DNA of 64,000 nt from contig JANQLO010000019.1 in the NCBI GenBank assembly GCA_028280505.1, forward strand, positions 1 to 64,000. Direction: 5' to 3'. The position numbers were made by a program, and so were the translations under genes. A model generated the notes under the pieces. It saw only the letters and a list, made by a program, of their open reading frames with translations, had not been told where the DNA came from and ran no database searches. This stretch comes from Chromatiales bacterium. Lineage in GTDB: Bacteria; Pseudomonadota; Gammaproteobacteria; Chromatiales; Chromatiaceae. Shown one piece after another: positions 52,901 through 59,722 of this stretch; position 1 is the first letter of the stretch; each line of letters opens with the position of its first letter.

Positions 52901-53315
52901 GCAGACAGCCGGGTGCCTTGCCGTACTGCGGCATGGCCCCGGCGACGAGCGCGTCCAACGGCGGATAAACCCATGTCGACTCAAGCGGCGCCCTCATTGT
53001 CGCTAGCCCCGTTTGGGTCCGAAAGGCATGAATACACGGTAAAGATTGATATGTCTCAAAGACTGGCGGCATACCACTTGTATATAAATCACGACATTCT
53101 TAATGTCGAAATCAGTCTCATTAAAGAGACCGAAGCCAGCAAAGCCCGCCGCCTATCCCGATTTCCGGCCCGCTCAGCCAGCCGACAACCCCTTTGAATC
53201 GCGCTATTGCGCATGGGTGATCGAGCGATGCGGCTGCGCCATTTTTTCTTCCCAAGTCCGACAGACACCAACCGTCCGCGGCATCGCGCTGCAGACGGAC
53301 CGGAAGACTCCGTCA
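52901..53315 (+). promoter_or_regulatory. Promoter region of the feo operon
   Basis: About 415 bp without a gene of its own. TTGAT-atgt-CTCAA at 53046-53059 differs by one base from the FNR consensus TTGAT-N4-ATCAA. A perfect palindrome CGACATT-ctt-AATGTCG lies at 53092-53108, and GTCTC-attaaa-GAGAC follows at about 53115-53130. Both FNR and Fur control feo in enterobacteria, but I see no strong Fur box here. Confidence 0.5.
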
Positions 53316-53573
53316 ATGTCACATCCTGACGCATCGGCTTCGACACCCTACCCGCTGGCCGTGGCCCAGGAAGGTGAGCATGTGCGTATCGCCGTGCTAC
53401 GCGGCGGTAAAGGCCTGGAAATGCGGTTGACGTCACTCGGCCTCAACGTCGGCAGCGAATTACGGATATCGCAGCGCCAGGGCAACAACCTGGTGGTGAT
53501 CCGCGGCGAGACACGTTTGGCCCTGGGTGCTGGCATGGCGCACAAGATCATGGTGGTCCGTCTACAAACCTGA
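53316..53573 (+). CDS. feoA: FeoA-domain protein, first copy
   Basis: An 85-residue SH3-like FeoA protein (start MSHPDASASTPYPL; core VLRGGKGLEMRLTSLGLNVGSELRISQRQGNNLVVIRGETRLALGAGMAHKIMV). It would interact with the FeoB core domain. The ATG at 53316 gives normal length; a longer frame from 53103 has no FeoA homology. It is the first of four consecutive feo genes. Confidence 0.9.
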   Translation: MSHPDASASTPYPLAVAQEGEHVRIAVLRGGKGLEMRLTSLGLNVGSELRISQRQGNNLVVIRGETRLALGAGMAHKIMVVRLQT

Positions 53574-53593
53574 GCAAATTGGGAGGGCACACA

Positions 53594-53833
53594 ATGTCAC
53601 AGAACTTAAAGGACCTGGCAGTCGGCGATACCGGCCGCGTGGTCGGCTTCGACGAGGGCAGCAAGGCCTATCGCCGCAAACTGCTGTCGATGGGTTTAAC
53701 GCCGGGCGTTGAATTCAGCGTAACCCGTTATGCGCCCATGGGCGATCCGGTCGAGATTCGCGTACGCGGCTTCAGCCTCAGCCTACGCAAAGACGAAGCC
53801 GCGGCGCTGCGCGTCGAAAGGAGCCGCGCATGA
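53594..53833 (+). CDS. feoA: FeoA-domain protein, second copy
   Basis: A 79-residue FeoA (LKDLAVGDTGRVVGFDEGSKAYRRKLLSMGLTPGVEFSV, then FSLSLRKDEAAALRVE). It is closer to the E. coli FeoA pattern than the first copy. Two FeoA genes before feoB occur in other proteobacteria. It has a GGGAGG ribosome site, and its stop overlaps the feoB start by four bases. Confidence 0.93.
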   Translation: MSQNLKDLAVGDTGRVVGFDEGSKAYRRKLLSMGLTPGVEFSVTRYAPMGDPVEIRVRGFSLSLRKDEAAALRVERSRA

Positions 53834-56238
53834 GCAAGCAATACGTTATCGGCGTCGTCGGCAATCCCAATTGCGGCAAGACCACGCTGTTCAATGCGCT
53901 GACAGGCGCCAAGCAACGTGTCGGCAATTGGCCGGGCGTCACCGTCGAGCGCAAGGTCGGTCACTACAGTTTCAACGATGCCGAGTTCGAGTTGGTCGAT
54001 CTACCCGGCACCTACTCGCTCGAGGTATCGGACGACAGCGTTTCGGTCGATGAACAAATCGCGCGCGACTATGTGGCCGCACGCGAGGCCGACCTGATCA
54101 TCAATATCGTCGATGCCTCGAATCTCGAACGCAATCTGTATCTCACCTCGCAACTGCTCGAGATGAAAGTCCCGATGCTGGTCACCCTCAACATGATCGA
54201 CATCGCCAAAGAGCGCGGTATCGAGATTGACACGACGGCATTGCAAGAGGGCCTGGGTTGTCCCGTGTTGCCCGTTGTCGCATCTACCGGCGAAGGCGTA
54301 CCGGCGTTAAAACAGGCCATTCTCGACGCGGCCGGCAATCCACGGCTTTCAGATTCGCAAGTCAACTATGCACCGGCGATCGAAAACGCGATCGGCCGAC
54401 TGCAGCCGCAGATCGCGCAACAGGCCGACACATCCCGGGCGGATCCACGCTGGCTGGCCGTGCGTCTGCTCGAAGGCGATTCACTCGCGAAAAAGATCGC
54501 CGGCGACGACATCGGCGCATCACTGGCCGAACTGCAGCGCGAAACCGAAACGGCACTTGGCGACGACATCGACATCAGCCTGGCCGATGCGCGTTACGGG
54601 TTTGTCAACGAGGTGGTCGACAGAGCGATCAAACGCAAGGGCGAAGTGACTCGCAGCATCTCCGACAAGATCGACCGTGTGGTGCTGAATCGCGCACTGG
54701 GCATTCCGATCTTTTTGCTCGCCATGCACCTGATGTTCATGTTTACCATTAACATCGGTGGTTCCCTCATCGATGCCTTCGACATCGTCAGCGGTGCGAT
54801 TTTCGTCGACGGCTTTGCCGAACTGCTCGCCGCTGTCGCCGCACCCGAGTGGCTGATCGTATTGCTTGCCAACGGCATCGGCGGCGGTATCCAGGTGGTC
54901 GCGACCTTCATCCCGATCGTCGGCTTCCTGTTCCTGTTCTTGTCCATTCTGGAAGACTCGGGCTATATGGCACGTGCCGCGTTCGTCATGGACCGTTTCC
55001 TGCGCAGCATCGGCCTACCCGGGAAATCCTTCGTACCCATGATCGTCGGTTTCGGCTGCACCGTACCGGCGGTGATGGCCACGCGCACGCTCGAAAATCA
55101 ACGCGACCGATTGATCACCGTCGCCATGGCCCCGTTCATGTCATGTGGCGCCCGCCTGCCGGTCTACGCCTTGTTCGCCGCAGCTTTCTTTGCCGCCTAT
55201 GGTCAAAACATCGTTTTCCTGCTGTACCTGATCGGTATTGCGATGGCGATCCTGACCGGTCTGGTGCTGAAGAACACGCTGCTGCGCGGTGACGTCACGC
55301 CGTTCGTCATGGAACTGCCGCCGTATCACATGCCGACGCTCAAAGGTGTCCTGCTACGTTCGTGGGACCGGACCAAAAGCTTCATCGTCCGTGCCGGTCG
55401 GGTCATCGTGCCGATGGTACTGGTATTGAACGTACTCAACAGCATCGGCACCGATGGCAGCTTCGGCAATGAAGACAGCGACAAGTCGGTGTTGAGTGAA
55501 GTCGGCCGGACCATTTCACCGTTGTTCTCACCCTTTGGTGTGACCGAAGAGAACTGGCCGGCATCGGTCGGTATCTTTACCGGCCTGTTGGCCAAAGAGG
55601 CCGTGGTCGGCACCCTGGACTCGCTGTACACGACGCTCGGAGAAGAGGCCGAAGCCGAATTGCGCAGCCAGACCAACCCGAAGCCGATGAGCTGGCGTGC
55701 CGACATGACCGACGAGACGCTGGCCGCCGAAGACTCGGAAGAGTCCTTCGACATGATGGGCACGATCGGCGAAGGCATCGCGACCATACCGGCCAACCTT
55801 GGAGACGCCATGGGAAGCTGGCTCGATCCGCTCGGCCTGGACATCGGCGACGTCGAAGATCAGGCAACGGCCGCCGAAGAACAGGAGGTCGCCGTCGGCA
55901 CCTTCGGTGCCATGGCGCAGCGCTTCGACGGTGCCGCCGGTGCCTTCGCCTATCTGCTGTTCGTATTGCTGTATGTGCCTTGTGTGGCCGCGATCGCCGC
56001 CGTGCGTCGCGAAACGACCGCGCGTTGGACGCTGTTCGTCGCCGCATGGACCACCGGACTGGCTTATATGGTCGCCACGGTGTTTTACCAGGCCGCGACA
56101 TTTGCTCAGCACCCGGCGAGCTCCGCAGCCTGGATTATCGGCATGCTGGCCGCATTCGTCGCCGCCGTTGTCGCGATGCGTTTTTACGGCAAGGGTAGCC
56201 GCAAATTCGTACAAGCGGGTAGTCCACAGCAGGCCTGA
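53830..56238 (+). CDS. feoB: Ferrous iron transporter B
   Basis: FeoB, 802 residues, imports Fe(II) across the inner membrane. The N-terminal G-domain has GNPNCGKTTLFNALTG (G1), LVDLPGTYSLE (G3) and NMID (G4), followed by the helical domain and about eleven transmembrane helices with FeoB gate motifs (VGFGCTVPAVMATRT and FMSCGARLPVYALFAAAFF, each with a conserved cysteine). A cytosolic, acidic, Glu/Asp-rich insertion lies at about residues 600-690 (EDSEESFDMMGTIGEG). It is complete and probably the main supply of iron to the storage genes downstream. Confidence 0.97.
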   Translation: MSKQYVIGVVGNPNCGKTTLFNALTGAKQRVGNWPGVTVERKVGHYSFNDAEFELVDLPGTYSLEVSDDSVSVDEQIARDYVAAREADLIINIVDASNLERNLYLTSQLLEMKVPMLVTLNMIDIAKERGIEIDTTALQEGLGCPVLPVVASTGEGVPALKQAILDAAGNPRLSDSQVNYAPAIENAIGRLQPQIAQQADTSRADPRWLAVRLLEGDSLAKKIAGDDIGASLAELQRETETALGDDIDISLADARYGFVNEVVDRAIKRKGEVTRSISDKIDRVVLNRALGIPIFLLAMHLMFMFTINIGGSLIDAFDIVSGAIFVDGFAELLAAVAAPEWLIVLLANGIGGGIQVVATFIPIVGFLFLFLSILEDSGYMARAAFVMDRFLRSIGLPGKSFVPMIVGFGCTVPAVMATRTLENQRDRLITVAMAPFMSCGARLPVYALFAAAFFAAYGQNIVFLLYLIGIAMAILTGLVLKNTLLRGDVTPFVMELPPYHMPTLKGVLLRSWDRTKSFIVRAGRVIVPMVLVLNVLNSIGTDGSFGNEDSDKSVLSEVGRTISPLFSPFGVTEENWPASVGIFTGLLAKEAVVGTLDSLYTTLGEEAEAELRSQTNPKPMSWRADMTDETLAAEDSEESFDMMGTIGEGIATIPANLGDAMGSWLDPLGLDIGDVEDQATAAEEQEVAVGTFGAMAQRFDGAAGAFAYLLFVLLYVPCVAAIAAVRRETTARWTLFVAAWTTGLAYMVATVFYQAATFAQHPASSAAWIIGMLAAFVAAVVAMRFYGKGSRKFVQAGSPQQA

Positions 56239-56243
56239 CCCTT

Positions 56244-56278
56244 GGAAAGGGGTCGGCCGGATTCGCCCGCCCCTTTCC
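56244..56278 (+). terminator. Stem-loop between feoB and feoC
   Basis: A perfect 9-bp stem GGAAAGGGG / CCCCTTTCC encloses a 17-nt loop just after the feoB stop. No U-tract follows, so it more likely stabilises or partially attenuates the transcript before feoC. Confidence 0.5.
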
Positions 56279-56297
56279 TCATGGAAGGAGACCGAAA

Positions 56298-56519
56298 ATG
56301 ATTCTTTCCGACATCCGCAACTATCTGCAGACCCATCAGCGTGCCGCGCTATCGGACATGGCGCTGCATTTCGGTACCGATCCCGATGCTTTACGCGGCA
56401 TGCTCGATAAGTGGATCACGAAAGGCAAGGTACAAAAACTGCCCAGCGGCACCGCGTGCGGTGGCGGCTGCTGCAAGTGCGACCCGAACACCACCGAGAT
56501 CTACGAATGGAAGGGATGA
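56298..56519 (+). CDS. feoC: FeoC-like Fe-S winged-helix protein
   Basis: A 73-residue FeoC: winged-helix fold (ILSDIRNYLQTHQRAALSDMALHFGTDPDALRGMLDKWITKG) followed by the cysteine-rich wing CGGGCCKC, which in FeoC proteins binds an oxygen-sensitive Fe-S cluster. It acts as a regulator or chaperone of FeoB. GGAAGGAG precedes the ATG. Confidence 0.93.
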   Translation: MILSDIRNYLQTHQRAALSDMALHFGTDPDALRGMLDKWITKGKVQKLPSGTACGGGCCKCDPNTTEIYEWKG

Positions 56520-56566
56520 TAGGCCCGATATCGACACCGGATTAGGCCATCCGACGCAACGAACCC

Positions 56567-56914
56567 ATGCACGACATCAACGACTGGCAACACCACCACG
56601 ACTTCACCGATGCATCGCAGCGCAATGCCGCACGGCGTACCTATTGGGTCATCGCGCTGACGGCGGCCACCATGGTGGTCGAACTGGTGGCGGGATTCTG
56701 GACCGGTTCGATGGCGTTGCTCGCCGACGGCTGGCACATGGCCACGCATGTCGACGCATTGGCTATTGCCGCATTCGCCTATTACCTCACGCAGCGCTAT
56801 GCGCACGACCCGCAATTCACCTTTGGTACAAGAAAGAAGGACCTGAAACACATTACGATCGAGGTCAATCACTGCACACCCGATGTCTGCCCGGAGATCT
56901 CAAGGGCATTTTGA
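56567..56914 (+). pseudogene. Truncated CDF-family (DmeF-like) metal transporter
   Basis: The 115-residue frame begins as a DmeF-type cation diffusion facilitator (HHHDFTDASQRNAARRTYWVIALTAATMVVELVAGFWTGSMALLADGWHMATHVDALAIAAFAYYLTQRYAHDPQFTFGT). This stops at the second transmembrane helix, and the last 30 residues (KKDLKHITIEVNHCTPDVCPE) are unrelated. Normal DmeF has over 300 residues and six helices. The rest has been lost, and the break is likely the scar of a deletion. Confidence 0.8.
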
Positions 56915-56916
56915 CC

Positions 56917-57486
56917 ATGCACGTCGATACACTTCTGGTCACCGGCATTCATCGCGAAGAACTCAAGTTCGGCGATCATGTCGCCGCGCTGTTCAATGCC
57001 GATACCATCGACGTGATGCGTATCTCACAAGGTATTCCGCAAATTCGCACCACGACCGATGAGACTTTTTACTCGAACACGCAGCATCGCGAGATCTATT
57101 TGCAGCTGCGCCAACAAATCAAGGGACGCTACCGGCTGCTGATCGATCTGCACTGCGGCATCGATGAGGCCGGACATTGCGCCGACATCTTCTGCCATGA
57201 CAGACATTTTCTGGCCTGTCTCGCGACACAGCCGGCAATCGCCGAGCCCGCCGCATCCGTTCGATTGATAAAAATAGTTGAACCAAACACCAATACCGCA
57301 GTAAACAGTAAAGACAGCATTGTCGATGCAGATGCGCATACCTGGATACCACGTGAAATATGGGATGACGACCGCTGTACCTATATCGGTCTCGAGGTTT
57401 ACCTTCAGCAAGGTAACGAAGGCACAGAAGAAGACTGGCAGTTCGCGCGTACACTGATCGAAAACATTCAAATTTGCACCGGCTAG
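56917..57486 (+). CDS. AstE/AspA-like zinc hydrolase-type protein
   Basis: A 189-residue soluble protein. Two motifs resemble the succinylglutamate desuccinylase/aspartoacylase (M14-like) active site: VTGIHREELKFG (H and E of G-x-H-x-x-E) and LLIDLHCGIDEAGHC (D-L-H). The C-terminal part (WDDDRCTYIGLEVYLQQGNEGTEEDW) is not typical. If active it would cleave an amide or ester with a bound zinc. It starts 2 bp after the truncated CDF frame, and 6 bp before the first HMA-like gene, so it is part of the iron-cluster transcript. Its role there is unknown. Confidence 0.6.
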   Translation: MHVDTLLVTGIHREELKFGDHVAALFNADTIDVMRISQGIPQIRTTTDETFYSNTQHREIYLQLRQQIKGRYRLLIDLHCGIDEAGHCADIFCHDRHFLACLATQPAIAEPAASVRLIKIVEPNTNTAVNSKDSIVDADAHTWIPREIWDDDRCTYIGLEVYLQQGNEGTEEDWQFARTLIENIQICTG

Positions 57487-57492
57487 ACTCTG

Positions 57493-57846
57493 ATGACGAC
57501 AATCGACCTAACACCCTTTCTAAACCTGCGGCGCCATTTGAAGATCGCCCACCACATTCCCGGACGCATTCGTCTGCGCGTCGGGGCCAGTGTGTTCAAG
57601 GATCTTGGCAAGGTCGATACTCAGATATTCGACAGGATCCTCGGTGCCATCGACGGCATCCGGGATGTCCGAGTGAACGCGGCGGCCGGTTCGGTCGTGA
57701 TCGCCTACACACCCACGGTGATCCAATCATCCTGGTGGGAAACGCTGCTGAAGGCCGACGACTGCAAGGCTACCGCGCTGCTGCAGCGGCTGCTGGACAC
57801 CGAACTGGCACCCGCCGTCAGCGCGGTCAACAACGCCAAGACATAA
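57493..57846 (+). CDS. HMA-like protein with PGR motif (FezC-like)
   Basis: A 117-residue protein with a ferredoxin-like HMA fold (about residues 18-85) that lacks the metal-binding CxxC. In its place is HHIPGRIRLRV at the first strand. The remaining pattern is normal: two helices around GIRDVRVNAAAGSVVIAYTP. The same H-x-x-PGR-x-R motif occurs in two other genes of this cluster and, altered, in the ATPase N-terminus. HMA-like proteins of this kind (FezC) occur in ferrosome loci. A helical C-terminal tail follows. It is the first gene of the organelle-like set. Confidence 0.72.
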   Translation: MTTIDLTPFLNLRRHLKIAHHIPGRIRLRVGASVFKDLGKVDTQIFDRILGAIDGIRDVRVNAAAGSVVIAYTPTVIQSSWWETLLKADDCKATALLQRLLDTELAPAVSAVNNAKT

Positions 57847-57865
57847 GTTAATCGAGGAACAACCG

Positions 57866-58462
57866 ATGAACCAACCGAAGGACGCACAACCGGGTCAAGG
57901 CCCCCAGGCAGGAGCCTCCTCGGCGGAAACCGGTGCCGCCCCCAACACCGGAGACTGGCAGCTCCCGCCATACGGCAACCCCTATGGCGCCGACCCTATG
58001 GGTATGCCGCCCTGGGGCTGGCCACATGGCCAAATCCCACCGGAACACATGCAGCAGGCTTACGCCCAACATGCGGCTTACTACGCGCAACCCGGTCACG
58101 GCTGGTATGCCCCACCGCCACATCCGCAGGCGCCGCCGGGCACAGCGCCCGGCGCCGGTGCCAATGACGCCGCCATGGCCGGATTCTCGGCCGCGATGGG
58201 AGACATCGCGGAAAAAAACGGCCTGGGCATGTTCAAGGACTTTCTCAATTTCGATGACAGCGAGTTCTGGAAAGGTGCGTTGGTCGGTGCGGCAGTGGTA
58301 CTGCTGTTCACCAACGAGGATCTGCGCAATTCGCTGATCGGCGGTGCGGCAAAGACGGCCGAGGCATTCAAGGCCGGACTCGGCGGCGAAGACGAACCAA
58401 CCGATCCGAACGATGGCAACGAAACGGATAACGAAAACCCCACTGAGGAGAACGCACAGTGA
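57866..58462 (+). CDS. Pro/Gly-rich membrane protein with TNE motif
   Basis: A 198-residue protein. The N-terminal 120 residues are low-complexity, rich in Pro, Gly, Tyr and Met (PPYGNPYGADPMGMPPWGW and similar). A single hydrophobic segment GALVGAAVVLLFTNEDLRNSLIGGAAKTAEAFKAG lies at about 150-183, followed by an acidic Asn/Glu tail. The GAL-GA-x4-L-x-TNE block is repeated in the product of 58820-59179. Such a glycine-zipper helix with disordered flanks could pack on a membrane-bound particle. No family name known to me. Confidence 0.7.
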   Translation: MNQPKDAQPGQGPQAGASSAETGAAPNTGDWQLPPYGNPYGADPMGMPPWGWPHGQIPPEHMQQAYAQHAAYYAQPGHGWYAPPPHPQAPPGTAPGAGANDAAMAGFSAAMGDIAEKNGLGMFKDFLNFDDSEFWKGALVGAAVVLLFTNEDLRNSLIGGAAKTAEAFKAGLGGEDEPTDPNDGNETDNENPTEENAQ

Positions 58463-58827
58463 ATCCCTATAACCATCCCTATCCCATGCAGCCCTATAAC
58501 CCGCCGAACCCGATCGATCCGGCGCAACAACAGCAGCAGGATATGAATCTCCTGATGAACGCTGCCAAGACCGGTGCCGTCGTCGGCGTGACCGGTGCGG
58601 CGGCCATGAATCTTCATCGCATGCGCAATGACGGCCTAAGCTGGCAAGCGGCGGCGACCAACACGGTCAAGGCCGGCTTTACCGCCGGGGTCGCAACCGC
58701 GGCGGCAACCGCGGTCGGCCGCATGTTCGTTCGCCACCCGGCGCTGTCGCTGGCTGCGACATTGGCCGCCGGCACGGCCGTCATGTATGTGCTGACCGAC
58801 AAGAAAACAGAGGCCGACAATGAATAG
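58459..58827 (+). CDS. MamC-like small membrane protein
   Basis: A 122-residue protein with a short Pro/Tyr/Gln-rich N-terminus (about 1-28) and two Ala/Gly-rich hydrophobic segments. The stretch TGAVVGVTGAAAMNLHRMRNDG, then WQAAATNTVKAG and ATAAATAVG, then SLAATLAAGTAV, follows the order and spacing of magnetosome MamC/Mms13 as I remember it (GALVGGAAALAKN, TNTEAAIDTGK, ATALSAVAATAVG, VSLGTALVAGVA). MamC is a crystal-associated protein. The similarity is from memory and needs a search. It overlaps its neighbours by 4-8 bp. Confidence 0.62.
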   Translation: MNPYNHPYPMQPYNPPNPIDPAQQQQQDMNLLMNAAKTGAVVGVTGAAAMNLHRMRNDGLSWQAAATNTVKAGFTAGVATAAATAVGRMFVRHPALSLAATLAAGTAVMYVLTDKKTEADNE

Positions 58828-59179
58828 ACCGCCACCCGGCTACTCGCCATATCAGACCCATTGGCCGAATACGGTCTATCCCTACCAAGCGCCGGCCAAT
58901 CCGTACATGCAGCCACCGGGGGCCTACATGAACGCGGCACAAGTACCGGTTTCTGCACCACCAAGCGGCGGCACATTGACCAACCCCCGCTTCATCAGAG
59001 GCGCCCTGATCGGCGCGGTCGCGGCCTATCTGCTAACCAATGAAAACGTTCAACAGGCCGTGATCAAAAATGCGGTAAAAACCTGGTCGCTCGTACAGGG
59101 CGGCGTCGAAGAAATGAAAGAACGCTTCCGCGATGCCGAGGCGGAGCTACATGCCGCACAAGCGACGGATACGGAGTAA
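58820..59179 (+). CDS. Small Pro-rich membrane protein with TNE motif
   Basis: A 119-residue protein. The Pro/Tyr/Ala-rich N-terminus (residues 1-50) is followed by RGALIGAVAAYLLTNENVQQAVIKNAVK, a single membrane segment, and a charged coiled-coil-like tail (EEMKERFRDAEAELHAAQA). The GAL-GA-x4-L-x-TNE-NVQ block parallels that of the 57866-58462 product, so the two are paralogues or convergent modules. The start overlaps the preceding stop by 8 bp. Confidence 0.68.
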   Translation: MNRPPPGYSPYQTHWPNTVYPYQAPANPYMQPPGAYMNAAQVPVSAPPSGGTLTNPRFIRGALIGAVAAYLLTNENVQQAVIKNAVKTWSLVQGGVEEMKERFRDAEAELHAAQATDTE

Positions 59180-59182
59180 AGC

Positions 59183-59722
59183 GTGAATACGGCGGCAACT
59201 GTGAACCCTGCCCTGCCCAGCGCCTTGGCGACGGCGCTGGACGATGAATACCGCGCCCGCGCCACCTATCAAGCTGTGATCACACACTATGGCCCGGTGT
59301 TACCGTTCGTGAACATCGTGCAGGCCGAACAGCGTCATATCGATGCGCTATTAGCTCTGTTCGGCCACCATGGTGTAACGCCGCCCACTGACCGCTGGAG
59401 CGGCCAAGTCAGCCCCCCGTCGTCACTGCGACAAGCTTGTGAAGCCGGCGTGGCCGCGGAAATCGCCAATTACCAGATGTACGATGCGCTGCTGACGCAA
59501 GTCAGTGAACCGGATGTACGCACCGTGTTCATGAACCTGCGTCATGCATCGGCGTACCATCATCTTCCGGCATTCGAGTCCTGTGTCGCACGATTTGGCA
59601 CGACCGGCAACTCGCTCACGACCGCAGCGGCAGATCCCAATAACACGCTGCCGTTATGGCTCGGCCTTGCGGTGGGCGCCGGCCTGACCTGGTGGCTGAC
59701 GCAACAGAGGAAGGAGGCCTGA
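59183..59722 (+). CDS. Membrane-anchored ferritin-like protein
   Basis: A 179-residue protein with a four-helix ferritin-like domain and a C-terminal transmembrane anchor (LPLWLGLAVGAGLTWWL followed by TQQRKEA). Likely di-iron ligands are visible: Glu in ALDDEYRARATYQAV, Glu and His in AEQRHIDALL, Glu in VAAEIANYQMYD, and the His pair in SAYHHLPAFE. It resembles ferritin-like proteins annotated as DUF2202. Anchored to a membrane, it could oxidise Fe(II) before or after transport. The GTG at 59183 directly follows the preceding stop; its own stop abuts the ATPase start. Confidence 0.75.
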   Translation: MNTAATVNPALPSALATALDDEYRARATYQAVITHYGPVLPFVNIVQAEQRHIDALLALFGHHGVTPPTDRWSGQVSPPSSLRQACEAGVAAEIANYQMYDALLTQVSEPDVRTVFMNLRHASAYHHLPAFESCVARFGTTGNSLTTAAADPNNTLPLWLGLAVGAGLTWWLTQQRKEA

